From the NCBI GenBank assembly GCA_016711435.1, contig JADJSY010000088.1, positions 74,148 to 138,147 of the forward strand: a DNA stretch of 64,000 nucleotides, in the 5' to 3' direction. This DNA is from Lewinellaceae bacterium (GTDB lineage: Bacteria > Bacteroidota > Bacteroidia > Chitinophagales > Saprospiraceae). Below are positions 1 to 8,484 of the stretch, one piece after another. Below the pieces are notes generated by a model. The model searched no databases, was not told the origin of the DNA, and saw only the letters and a program-made list of their open reading frames with translations. The translations under genes and the position numbers were made by a program. The stretch's first letter is position 1, and the number at the start of each line of letters is the position of its first letter.

Positions 1-2
1 GT

Positions 3-377
3 TATTCTGACGGCGTCACGATCGGCGCCTTCGGTATACTTACCACACCGCGGGAACTGGCCAAAATCGGGGAATGTGTGCTCGATAGCGGCAGGTACCA
101 GGGCCAGCAGGTCATTCCGACCGAGTGGTGGCAGGATATGCTGGCCGCCCGAATCGCAAACGCACACGACGATGCGGCCTTCGGATATTACTGGTGGAGT
201 ATTCCCGCCAAAGGCTGGTACTTCATGTGGGGCCACGGCGGCCAGTACGTGTTTTTCCTGCCTTCCAAACGACTGATGGTCGTGGCCACCTCGCTGCCGC
301 AGGTAGAAGATGATTTTGCGCTCTGGTATGAGGACATCGTCCGGATTGCGGAAAGCGTTTCGGCGGCCACTTATTGA
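3..377 (+). CDS. Serine hydrolase, beta-lactamase class C-like (C-terminal part, cut by window edge)
   Basis: The reading frame is open from base 3, so this is the 3' end of a longer gene; the first in-frame GTG (base 78) is not taken as the true start. The protein reads GILTTPRELAKIGECVLDSG followed by a VIP-x-EWW segment and GHGGQ at about bases 231-245. That order is typical of the C-terminal half of class C beta-lactamase/penicillin-binding-like hydrolases, where HGG or HxG replaces the KTG box. The SxxK and YxN motifs must lie before the window. The next gene is also a serine hydrolase, but it is far more AT-rich and is not an obvious duplicate. The substrate cannot be told. Confidence 0.75.
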   Translation, partial: YSDGVTIGAFGILTTPRELAKIGECVLDSGRYQGQQVIPTEWWQDMLAARIANAHDDAAFGYYWWSIPAKGWYFMWGHGGQYVFFLPSKRLMVVATSLPQVEDDFALWYEDIVRIAESVSAATY

Positions 378-401
378 TCAATCCCGTTATAAATTTAAAA
401 A

Positions 402-2153
402 ATGAAGAACGTATATTATTTAATGGCCTTCGCCACTTTTTTTCTTCAAAATTGCGCCCAACCACCATTAAACTGGGGCGATTATAAAACCACGTTTGCT
501 GATAATTTTAAAGATGAATTAAAGCGTGATCATGTGGTGGGTGCAGCGTATGCGGTTTTTGATGACAAAGATGTGATATGGCATGATTCCTATGGTTTTG
601 CCAATAAAAGTACAAATGAACAGGCCTCTTTTACCACAAAATTTTTAATAGGATCTGTAACAAAAGTATTTACCGCTGTCGCTATTCTTCAGATGCATGA
701 GAAAAGCATCATTCACATCGATAGTTCCGTAAGTTTTTATTTGCCTGAATTTGCCATACATCAACGATTTAAGGATTCAAAACCAATAACAATAAGAGAT
801 GTGTTGACCCATCATGCGGGTTTACCATCTGATATATTTATCCACAAGTTTGCAGAAAAACCGCCTTATTTCAGCGAGATAATGAATCATTTGAACAAAC
901 AATATACTTGCTTCCCGGTTGGGGAAATCAAGTCATATTCTAATATTGGCTATGCGCTACTCGGAATAATCATTGAACGAACAAGTGGAATGACCTATCA
1001 GGCGTATGTGGAAAATAATATCCTTTCACCCCTTCACATGGAGCATTCGGGTTTTTATCTTTCCACTGAAATAAAAAACGACATTTCTTATGCCTATAAT
1101 ATGGAAAGCGAGGAAAGTGTGGAGTTGCCGATTTTTGATGTTCCGGCTGGAGCAATTTATTCTACGGTGGAAGACATGTCAAAATTTGGGAAAGCATTCC
1201 TGAACAATGGAAATCCGATTCTCAAACCTGAGACCATTGAATTAATGTTTGATATTCAGAACAAAGAGATACGGTTAGATTTATTGGATAAATCTGCCAT
1301 CTGTTTTAATTTAAAAAATAAAGCGGGAGAACTGGGCAGGGTTTTGGAACATGGCGGGGCTACCATGTATCATAGAGCAGAGTTATATATCGCACCGGAT
1401 GCAAAAATTGGTGGAATTATGCTGTCCAATTCGCCACAAGGAGTTAAAAACGCATGGAAATTAAATGAACAATTTATGGTGGAATACATCAAACAACATG
1501 CTATCGATGTAAAGCCAAATACAATCCCGGAAAAATCTTTTGACTTTACATCTATTAAGGATAAAATTTTAAAGTCGTATGTTGGTGATTATGTTATGCC
1601 TGGCATGAATTGTGAATTTCAATGGAAACACGATAATATTTATGCAACAATTCAGGACAACTCCTTTTATGTACTGCCTAAAGATGACCATTCATTTGTC
1701 GCAGCAAAAAGGTATGTTGGATTCATGTTTAAATCGAAAGATTATCACTTTTTTCTGGAGGAAATGAATGGCGAAAAACTTTTCATTCAAGCCATGCCAT
1801 GGGGTGATTTATCCATTATCGGGCAACAAATTACAAAGAAACCGATACCCCAAAATTGGGAACAAAGAATTGGCAAGTACGAGATTGTAAATCTGCGCGC
1901 CAATGAAGTGCAAATGATTAAGGACATTGAAATTATTCAAAAGAATGGGCTTTTAGTATTAAAGTATAGATTTAACCCTTTCGCAAATGCTGCGGAGGCT
2001 GCTGAAATGGCACTTGACATCATTGATAACAATACTGCATTTACCCTGGGGCTTGGCAGAGGTGGTGGAGAAGGGGTTGTTTTTTACCAGGACGATACTT
2101 CAAACACCGAATTCTTTGAATATTATGGATTAAAGTGTAAACTGATTAAGTAA
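402..2153 (+). CDS. Serine hydrolase, beta-lactamase/PBP-like lipoprotein
   Basis: A 583-residue protein that starts with a lipoprotein-type signal (LQNC, Cys18), so it is probably anchored to a membrane on the periplasmic side. The three active-site boxes of the class C beta-lactamase/esterase family are visible: S85-V-T-K88, Y179-S-N181 and H317-G-G. After the catalytic domain (about residues 35-360) come about 200 residues resembling the beta-rich C-terminal extension found in many of these hydrolases. The family includes D-amino-acid peptidases, esterases and PBP-like proteins; the real substrate is unknown. The DNA is clearly richer in A/T than the genes around it, which suggests separate origin. 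The start was chosen because the signal peptide begins there. Confidence 0.88.
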   Translation: MKNVYYLMAFATFFLQNCAQPPLNWGDYKTTFADNFKDELKRDHVVGAAYAVFDDKDVIWHDSYGFANKSTNEQASFTTKFLIGSVTKVFTAVAILQMHEKSIIHIDSSVSFYLPEFAIHQRFKDSKPITIRDVLTHHAGLPSDIFIHKFAEKPPYFSEIMNHLNKQYTCFPVGEIKSYSNIGYALLGIIIERTSGMTYQAYVENNILSPLHMEHSGFYLSTEIKNDISYAYNMESEESVELPIFDVPAGAIYSTVEDMSKFGKAFLNNGNPILKPETIELMFDIQNKEIRLDLLDKSAICFNLKNKAGELGRVLEHGGATMYHRAELYIAPDAKIGGIMLSNSPQGVKNAWKLNEQFMVEYIKQHAIDVKPNTIPEKSFDFTSIKDKILKSYVGDYVMPGMNCEFQWKHDNIYATIQDNSFYVLPKDDHSFVAAKRYVGFMFKSKDYHFFLEEMNGEKLFIQAMPWGDLSIIGQQITKKPIPQNWEQRIGKYEIVNLRANEVQMIKDIEIIQKNGLLVLKYRFNPFANAAEAAEMALDIIDNNTAFTLGLGRGGGEGVVFYQDDTSNTEFFEYYGLKCKLIK

Positions 2154-2183
2154 AACTGCCATGGATATAAAAAACCTTCCATT

Positions 2184-3300
2184 ATGCCAATTATTAAAAA
2201 GGGCGTACGCATTATGTTAACTACCATTTCGATCTTATTAATTTGCTTTCTTATGCTGGTAGTTGTATTACTGCTATACAGCCCCGGAAAACCAGTGCCT
2301 TTTTTAGATAAAAGTGGAAACCCTTTAGCGGGCAGCATCTCGGAAAAAATCCATGTTCATATCAATGGCGTAGACCAGGGGATGTTCATTAAGGGCAAGG
2401 ATATAACCAAACCGGTGCTTCTTTACCTGCATGGGGGTCTGCCGGATTACTTCCTTAGCCGAAAATACCCTACCGGTCTGGAAGATTATTTTACGGTCAT
2501 TTGGTGGGAACAACGTGGTTCGGGACTCTCCTACAGTGCCGACATTCCACCAGAGACCATGACGCAGGAACAAATGATATCAGATGTACTGGAGATGACG
2601 AATTACTTGCGTCGGCGCTTCGGAAAAGAAAAGATATACCTCATGGGGCATTCGGGAGGAACTTTCATTGGCATACAAGCGGCTGCACGGGCTCCTGAAT
2701 TGTACCATGCCTACATTGGTGTGGCGCAGATGTCGAATCAAATACAATCTGAAATACGGACGTACAAGTATATGCTGGATGAATTCAAAAAGAAAGGAAA
2801 CCAGTAAAATGGTAAAAAAACTGGAGGCAGCGCCCGTCACTATAACGGACGGCACACCGGATGCATATCGCGCCTTGCGCGACCCAGCCATGCACAGTCT
2901 TGGCATCGGCACGACACGTGACATGAATTCCGTAGTCACCGGTCTTTTTTTACCGTCGCTGGCATGCCCGGAATACACCTTAATGGAAAAGATCAATTTG
3001 TGGCGCGGCAAATCCCGTGCGGGCATCAGCATACTGTGGGATACGATGCTCAAAACGGATCTATCCAAACAGGTGCCGGCGCTTGACCTTCCAGTCTATT
3101 TCTTTGAAGGTATTTACGATTACACCTGCTCTTACACGGAAGCGAAATCTTATTTTAAAAACCTGCAAGCGCCGCTAAAAGGATTTTACACTTTTGAGCG
3201 GTCTGCTCACAGTCCGCTGTTTGAAGAACCCGAAAAAATGCGGCAAATATTGAAAGAAGACGTACTGGCGGGATTAAACAACCTGGCCGACATAAAATAG
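2184..3300 (+). pseudogene. Alpha/beta hydrolase, broken by one frameshift
   Basis: The frame starting at 2184 has a membrane segment (about residues 11-32), an oxyanion HGG (83-85), the WWEQRGSG strand and the nucleophile elbow G-H-S157-G-G. It stops at 2807. The family continues in another frame (to 3300) with KMVKKLEAAPVT, then a catalytic Asp (EGIYDY) and His (ERSAHSP). Reading KKKGNQ then KMVKKLE needs removal of one base, the T near 2804, from the stretch around 2800-2810. With that change the protein is a full-length hydrolase. The break may be a sequence error, because both halves look well conserved, or a recent mutation. It follows the lipoprotein hydrolase by 30 bp and may be co-transcribed with it. 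Confidence 0.8.
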
Positions 3301-3349
3301 CGGTATTATTGCGGCCAATTTTTTTTCACACCTAAATTGAACCCAATCC

Positions 3350-3694
3350 ATGCCCGGAGTAATCCTGTGCCCCAATTGCCAATCCGACCTCACCTATTTG
3401 AATGAGGATTTGATGACCTGTTCCCAGTGTTTTCATGAATGGGATCCCGCCGCAGCGCCGGAAGAAACGGCAGATGCTGCCCTGAAAGTGCTGGACTCGA
3501 ACGGTAACGAACTTCAAAATGGCGACTCCGTCATTGTCATCAAAGACCTGCCCGTGAAAGGTATGCCGAAGCCAGTCAAAGCAGGCACCAAAGTCAAAAA
3601 CATCCGCCTGACTGACGGCGACCACAATATTGACTGCAAAATCGAGGGTTTTGGGGCGATGGGACTAAAATCGGAGTTTGTGCGGAAAGCGTAA
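3350..3694 (+). CDS. yjdM: Zinc-ribbon protein YjdM (PhnA family)
   Basis: A 114-residue protein with an N-terminal zinc ribbon (C7-P-N-C10 and C24-S-Q-C27) and the long YjdM/PhnA core (DSNGNELQNGDSVIVIKDLP, then VKAGTKVKNIRLTDGDHNID). Length and order match the family over its whole extent. The name PhnA came from an old link with phosphonate use, but the E. coli protein is not the phosphonoacetate hydrolase and its role is not settled. No phosphonate genes are nearby. It sits alone, convergent with the YdeI-like gene 4 bp away, so the two stop codons almost touch. Confidence 0.92.
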   Translation: MPGVILCPNCQSDLTYLNEDLMTCSQCFHEWDPAAAPEETADAALKVLDSNGNELQNGDSVIVIKDLPVKGMPKPVKAGTKVKNIRLTDGDHNIDCKIEGFGAMGLKSEFVRKA

Positions 3695-3697
3695 AAA

Positions 3698-4288
3698 CTA
3701 TTTGGGTTTCAGTTTTTGAGCAGCGCGTTCCGCTATTTCGCCGATACGGTTCTGCCTGGTTTCAGGTCGTTTGGCGAGTATGATCCATTGCAACATACTT
3801 TTTCTGACCGACTTGCTTAAACTTAAAAAGAAGTCCATGGAGCCGGGTTTGGCATTGAATTCCGCTTCTAAATCCGCGGGGATTTTCAATTCTTCCACCT
3901 CGTCTAAAATGGCCCACGAACCATTTTGTTTGGCCGTTTCTATACTCTCGTAACCCGCTTGTGACATCCGTCCTGCTTCTATTAATTGCTCCACTTTTGC
4001 CTTGTTGATCTTTGACCAGACACTTTTTGACTTGCGTTTGCAGAAAAACTGTATATATCTTTCATGGTCAAGCGTTTTTCTTGTGCTGTCTATCCAGCCG
4101 AAACAAAGCGCTTCGTCCACTGCCTCACTCCAGGAGATAGTCGGGATACCGGACTTCTTGTTATAGTGAATAAGCCAGACAGATTGTTTTGCCCTGTGGT
4201 TTTCCTGCAACCACAGCCGCCACTCCTGCGGGGTTGCCAGGTAGAACATTTCTACTTCCTTTTCTTGTTGTAGCATTCGTATTATCAA
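3698..4288 (-). CDS. YdeI/OmdA-family protein (OmpD-associated type)
   Basis: A 196-residue protein. The YdeI signature is clear: PQEWRLWLQENH, then SVWLIHYNKKSG, ISWSEAVDEALCFGWIDS and a C-terminal helix with AKRPETRQNRIGEIAERAAQ. Members are small cytoplasmic proteins; some carry a DUF1905 partner domain, which is absent here. The biochemical function is unproven. Several Met codons lie near the 5' end; the family usually begins near MFYLATPQEW (14 residues in), so the first ATG at 4288 may be upstream of the true start. It is a single gene that faces yjdM. Confidence 0.85.
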   Translation of the reverse strand: MIIRMLQQEKEVEMFYLATPQEWRLWLQENHRAKQSVWLIHYNKKSGIPTISWSEAVDEALCFGWIDSTRKTLDHERYIQFFCKRKSKSVWSKINKAKVEQLIEAGRMSQAGYESIETAKQNGSWAILDEVEELKIPADLEAEFNAKPGSMDFFLSLSKSVRKSMLQWIILAKRPETRQNRIGEIAERAAQKLKPK

Positions 4289-4381
4289 GGAAAATTATCT
4301 AAAAGTAAACGATAACCAACTAAACGCGACTACCGCGTACATTCGCACGTATTCTAAACCACTTAAACAGAAAACGCCACA

Positions 4382-5368
4382 ATGAGCAAACCTGAAACAT
4401 CTATTCGAGACACCCGGACTATGTATTATGTCGTGAAAAATGCTTCGGACGTGCCGGGCTTATCCAGCACTCAAGTTTATGAAGCTGTAGCACAGGCATT
4501 CAGTATCTGGAGTGCTTATACACCCCTGGTTTTCATTAGAAAAACGGAAGATCAGGAGGGGTATTATTCTATTGATTTCTGGGATTTTGGGAATCTGAAT
4601 AGCGCGTTGGGCCTTTCCAATCCAGTATCGAAAAGTATCGATATCAATATAGCACACACCCTCATGCTGGACAAATATCGGAATAATGTTGAACCCCAGG
4701 CCGAACAATACGATTTGGTATCCGCCATTGCGCACGAGATCGGCCATTGCCTTTTCTATGATGACGGCCATTCCGAAACCGGAGGAGGGATTATGATGCA
4801 TTTCCAACCTCCGATTGATATCATCAGAATCCCCAATGCAGAGGAAATTGATAAAGCCCAAAGCAAAGCCGGCATTATGTTCCTCAGCGATACCATTCCC
4901 TTTAATCTGGATACTGCCATCAGAGAAAATGAAAATGATCGCGTTACTTTCTCCAAATCGGGCGAGAAAATCGTAGCCAGTGGGGAAGAAAGAACGACCT
5001 GCGAGTTTAGCCTTACCGAGGACGATCTGAAAGAAAAAAGATTGAATTCTCTTGTTATCAGAGCAAAATTATTTTCCAAATACGCCATTCTGAACAAGGT
5101 AGAACTCTACGACGGCGCCACCCTTTTGTCCCGTCAATACCTGTCGTTCAGCTCACAAAGCAGTGCGCCCCTGACCAAAATTTTTAAAATTGGCTTGAAT
5201 AAAAAGCCTGTTATAAAGAATGGTTTGAAAATCAAGATCGAACTCCGTTTCACCGATTACCTCAGCGGCACGGCCTCCCCCAGTATCAACAAAATAGAAA
5301 TTAAATCCATCAAGGCTGAAACGATCCGCCACTATTCCAATGTAGTGCTGGGGACTCAAACGCCTTGA
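4382..5368 (+). CDS. Matrixin-like zinc metalloprotease
   Basis: A 328-residue protein. Residues 5-150 look like a matrixin (M10) catalytic domain: a DTRTMYYVVKN opening strand, a helix with AFSIWSAYTPLVF, and the zinc motif H118-E-I-G-H122 with a later D128-G-H130, followed by a probable Met-turn (GIMMHF, M138/M139). In standard matrixins the third zinc His is six residues after the second (HExxHxxGxxH); here it is eight residues after it, so the loop is longer. Residues 150-328 are beta-rich without a recognised domain. No signal peptide is visible, which is unusual for a matrixin and raises the possibility of export by another route or a cytoplasmic role. Confidence 0.72.
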   Translation: MSKPETSIRDTRTMYYVVKNASDVPGLSSTQVYEAVAQAFSIWSAYTPLVFIRKTEDQEGYYSIDFWDFGNLNSALGLSNPVSKSIDINIAHTLMLDKYRNNVEPQAEQYDLVSAIAHEIGHCLFYDDGHSETGGGIMMHFQPPIDIIRIPNAEEIDKAQSKAGIMFLSDTIPFNLDTAIRENENDRVTFSKSGEKIVASGEERTTCEFSLTEDDLKEKRLNSLVIRAKLFSKYAILNKVELYDGATLLSRQYLSFSSQSSAPLTKIFKIGLNKKPVIKNGLKIKIELRFTDYLSGTASPSINKIEIKSIKAETIRHYSNVVLGTQTP

Positions 5369-5385
5369 TTAGTGCTTGAAAAAAC

Positions 5386-6720
5386 CTACAACACCAGCCC
5401 CACCAAAGGCGCCAGCGTAAAGCGCAGCCATTTTACTTTTCTTTTGCGCTTTTTCTGGTCCTCGTTCAGAACAGGTGTGGAGGCAGGGCATTCGCCTCCG
5501 GGCGGCTGGCAATGTGCCAGGTATTTTTCAAACAACTTTTGCTGCTGAAGCGCCACAAATGGATCCTTTACCCAGGCAGCCACTTCCGTATTGCGTCTCT
5601 CGGAGGTTTTGTCCAGGTTGTAGCTCCCGATCATCGCGACTTGTTTGTCGATGGTCAGCGTTTTTAAATGCACCATGCGATCACCGCAGTATTCGTACAA
5701 CTGAATGCCTGCCCGCCGGTAACGCCCCCGCCGGTTGGCGTAAACGGCCTGTATGATCGGCAGATCGTTGGAGGTGGCGGAATTGGTGATGACACGGATG
5801 CGGACGCCGCGTTTGTGCGCCGCCTTGAGGCACTTGAACCAGCTGCGCGTCAGCATGAAATAAGCGGACTCGATTTCCAGCGTACTGTCGGCTGCGGCTA
5901 CCAGTTCCTGCAGCGCGTGCGTGACGCGGCGGTCGATGCGGTTAGAACGGCGGATACGGCCGTTTTTCAGGTAGGTAAAACCCGGATAAACAAACTGTAC
6001 GGGATGGGCTGTGGGTTTCATCGCGTCCGAAGGATTGATCATGTCCGCTCCCCGGACCTTGCGCAGCAGCGGCATTTGGCTTTTCACGGTGAGCGCGGAG
6101 GAGTCCAGAAGGAGTTGGCATTGCTTACGGTCGGCAGGGTTGAAGGAGCCTTTCAGATCGGTGCAGAGCACCTCGTGATTCCACATTTCATTGAAGTGCC
6201 GGCGCGCATCGTCAACAGCCTTGTCACTGCGTATCAGCACCTCGCGGTCCAGGAAATTACCGACCGAGTCCATGCGGTAATACTGGTCGTTCAGATTGCG
6301 TCCTCCGATCAGGCAGTACTGGCCGTCCACAATAAGCATCTTACCATGCAGCCGGCGATAGAGCATGAACGGCCTTTTCCAGTTTTTTTTGTTGTAAATT
6401 TTGATCTGCACGCCCCGGTCTTTCATATACAAAAGCATCTCCTTGGGGACTCTTTTCCCCAAGCCGTCCAGGATTATTCTGACTTGAACGCCTCTTTGTG
6501 CCGCTTCGGACAGTATTTTGAGGTTGCTGTAGCCAATCTCGTCGCCTTCAATGATATAGGTGCATAACAGGATCTCTTTTTTAGCATCCCGCATCAGATC
6601 ATTTCGCACGGTCAGCGCACTGTATTCGTCGCTCAAAATGCGGAAAAGGTCGCCTTTTGCCTGAGAAAAAATAGCATTGGTAAAGCATAGCGTTATTAAA
6701 AAAGCCAGGATGCGTTTCAT
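5386..6720 (-). CDS. Secreted phospholipase D-like protein (two HKD motifs)
   Basis: A 444-residue protein with an N-terminal signal peptide (residues 1-20, ending IFSQ). It carries both PLD-superfamily HKD motifs: H125-G-K127-xxxx-D132 followed by GGRN, and H351-L-K353-xxxx-D358 followed by GSYNLD. This is the layout of cardiolipin synthases and related phosphatidyltransferases/phospholipases. Unlike cardiolipin synthases it has a cleavable signal and no N-terminal membrane hairpin, so it probably acts in the periplasm or outside. The last residues are basic then hydrophobic (KKRKRKVKWLRFTLAPLVGL), possibly a membrane tail. No partner gene is adjacent. Confidence 0.85.
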   Translation of the reverse strand: MKRILAFLITLCFTNAIFSQAKGDLFRILSDEYSALTVRNDLMRDAKKEILLCTYIIEGDEIGYSNLKILSEAAQRGVQVRIILDGLGKRVPKEMLLYMKDRGVQIKIYNKKNWKRPFMLYRRLHGKMLIVDGQYCLIGGRNLNDQYYRMDSVGNFLDREVLIRSDKAVDDARRHFNEMWNHEVLCTDLKGSFNPADRKQCQLLLDSSALTVKSQMPLLRKVRGADMINPSDAMKPTAHPVQFVYPGFTYLKNGRIRRSNRIDRRVTHALQELVAAADSTLEIESAYFMLTRSWFKCLKAAHKRGVRIRVITNSATSNDLPIIQAVYANRRGRYRRAGIQLYEYCGDRMVHLKTLTIDKQVAMIGSYNLDKTSERRNTEVAAWVKDPFVALQQQKLFEKYLAHCQPPGGECPASTPVLNEDQKKRKRKVKWLRFTLAPLVGLVL

Positions 6721-6836
6721 CAGAACATTTTTCTAAAGTATAAAAGTTGATCTGACACAGCAAGCCAGTAATGCTTCGTTTTGGAGTAACCTTGTATTAA
6801 TTAAATATCTGTGCCAGTGATGTGCTGGGGTCACAT

Positions 6837-6920
6837 TACTGGACATTTTATTCTACAGCGCTCAGACCTATAAGGTTTTAAAAACCTTATAGGTCTCGTT
6901 CCACGAAAATGTCCAGTAGT
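6837..6920. repeat. 84-bp palindromic element, copy 1 (second copy at 40582-40674)
   Basis: Two nested stems: outer ACTGGACATTTT (6838-6849) with AAAATGTCCAGT (6907-6918), inner AGACCTATAAGGTTTT (6864-6879) with its complement (6881-6896). The copy near 40.6 kb is almost identical, including the unpaired flank CTCGTTCCACG. It lies between the ends of the PLD-like gene and the TolC gene, both on the minus strand. The rest of the gap (6721-6836) shows nothing recognisable. Confidence 0.85.
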
Positions 6921-6941
6921 ATGGCTGGGCGCTAAAAGGTT

Positions 6942-8249
6942 CTACCTCCCCACCCCCAACACCCCCGCCAATTCCCTCAAAAACACCTCCCCCAACTTCG
7001 CCTCGTATTGCGCCGTCGTATACCGCGTCGTCGCATTGATGTAATTCACCTGCGCGGCGCGGAATTCCACCGTGGCGATACTGCCTAATTTGAACTTGTC
7101 CAGCGTAATTTCCAGGTTTCGGGCCGCAATGGCCTGGTTGTCTTTTTCGATCTGCACCAGCGCCAGATTAGTCACGTAGGTCTGATAGGCTGTGGCTAAT
7201 TGCGACTGCACGTTCTGGTTGGTGCGTTCATAAACGAGTTGCGCATTGTCGATCGAAATTCTGGCGTTGTTTTCCAGCCGCCGCTGATTGAAACCGTTAA
7301 AAATATTGACCGAAGCCGTCACGCCGTAGTCTAATCCGCGGCCCCGGGAAGAGGTGGCGAAGCCCAGCGCGGATTTGGAATTACTAAAAGAATACCCCGC
7401 ATTCAGTCCGATGACCGGATAACGGTCGGCCCGTACCTGCCGGAGCTCGAGTTCAGCCACGCGTTTGTTGATCAGAGCAACTTGCAGGGCGGGGTTTTGT
7501 TGCGCCGCCCGGGCAGACAAATCGCTCAATATCAGGGTATTGTCGATGTCGATGGTATCCACTACACGAAATTCGGTGTTGACATCCCGCGCCAGTTGTT
7601 CGTTCAGTTGAATGCGCGTATTGTGGTACAGGGTACGCTGCCGGATCAGGTTGGTGGTGTCGGTGTTAAAATCCACCTGGGCATTCAGCACTTCCAGGCG
7701 GGACGATTTGCCGATCTCCAGGCGTGACTGGGCGGTATTGACCCGCACCCGCGAAATGCTGATAATGGTGTCGAAAGCGGCCAGTTGCTGCTGTTGCTGC
7801 ACCAGGTCGTAATACAAATTCACGACATCGGCCACTTTGCCAAGCATGGCTAAGCGCAGATTTTCTTCGCCCAGGTTGCGAAGTTCCTTCAACTGATCGT
7901 AGCGGGCAAACATCCGGAACCCGTTGAACACCGTCCAGTTCAGCCCGACGCCGTAATTGATGCCGGAATTGGTTACGTTGTTACCTTCGCGCACGGTCCC
8001 GTCCGAGCGGTTTTGCCGGGTGCTTTCGATGCTGTTGTTGTTGGAAAAATTGGCGCCGACGGCGGGCAAAAAACCGGCATTTCCATAAGTCACGTTGTTG
8101 CGGTCGATGCTGAGGTTATTGGCGGCGATCCGGACATCGTAGTTGTTTTCCAGGGCGATACGAACGGCGTCTTCCAGGGTCAGGATGGGCTGGGCGTTCA
8201 GCGTGGAGGCGAAGATGAATAAACAGGATAAAAATTTTAGGTATTTCAT
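6942..8249 (-). CDS. TolC-family outer membrane efflux channel
   Basis: Last gene of the tripartite efflux operon. The protein has a signal peptide (MKYLKFLSCLFIFASTLNAQ) followed by two OEP repeats, each with a helix starting like LTLEDAVRIALENNYDVRIA and NPALQVALINKRVAELELRQ, and a conserved periplasmic coiled-coil (AQSRLEIGKSSRLEVLNAQV). About 435 residues, the usual length. The ATG at 8249 is preferred; an upstream ATG at 8303 would add 18 residues that do not fit a signal peptide. It should form the trimeric outer-membrane duct for the RND pump encoded upstream. A long inverted repeat separates it from the pump gene. Confidence 0.92.
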   Translation of the reverse strand: MKYLKFLSCLFIFASTLNAQPILTLEDAVRIALENNYDVRIAANNLSIDRNNVTYGNAGFLPAVGANFSNNNSIESTRQNRSDGTVREGNNVTNSGINYGVGLNWTVFNGFRMFARYDQLKELRNLGEENLRLAMLGKVADVVNLYYDLVQQQQQLAAFDTIISISRVRVNTAQSRLEIGKSSRLEVLNAQVDFNTDTTNLIRQRTLYHNTRIQLNEQLARDVNTEFRVVDTIDIDNTLILSDLSARAAQQNPALQVALINKRVAELELRQVRADRYPVIGLNAGYSFSNSKSALGFATSSRGRGLDYGVTASVNIFNGFNQRRLENNARISIDNAQLVYERTNQNVQSQLATAYQTYVTNLALVQIEKDNQAIAARNLEITLDKFKLGSIATVEFRAAQVNYINATTRYTTAQYEAKLGEVFLRELAGVLGVGR

Positions 8250-8278
8250 GTGTTTTGTGTGTTGAGCACGGGATAGAA

Positions 8279-8459
8279 TGGGGACGCGGATTTTGCGGAT
8301 CAAGCGGATTGAAACGGATTTTTTTAATTGATAATTGATTATTAACGATGTATGATTGATGATGTATCGCGCAAATCAACAATTGTCAATTATCAATCAG
8401 CAATCATCAATTTAAAAATCCGTTTCAATCCGCTTGATCCACAAAAACCGCGTCCCCAT
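8279..8459. repeat. Long inverted repeat between RND pump and TolC genes
   Basis: The left arm (about 8279-8330) contains GATCAAGCGGATTGAAACGG and is repeated in inverse at about 8410-8459 with only a few mismatches. Inside lie heptamer-like runs of ATTGATA/ATTGATT that pair more loosely. The hairpin sits within an operon, so it may attenuate or stabilise the message between pump and channel. Confidence 0.85.
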
Positions 8460-8484
8460 CCACGCTACGGCGGGCAAATAATAA

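Noticed and set aside
5668..6567. Long open frame on the plus strand opposite the PLD-like gene
   Set aside because: It is the antisense shadow of a clear two-HKD gene and shows no family features.
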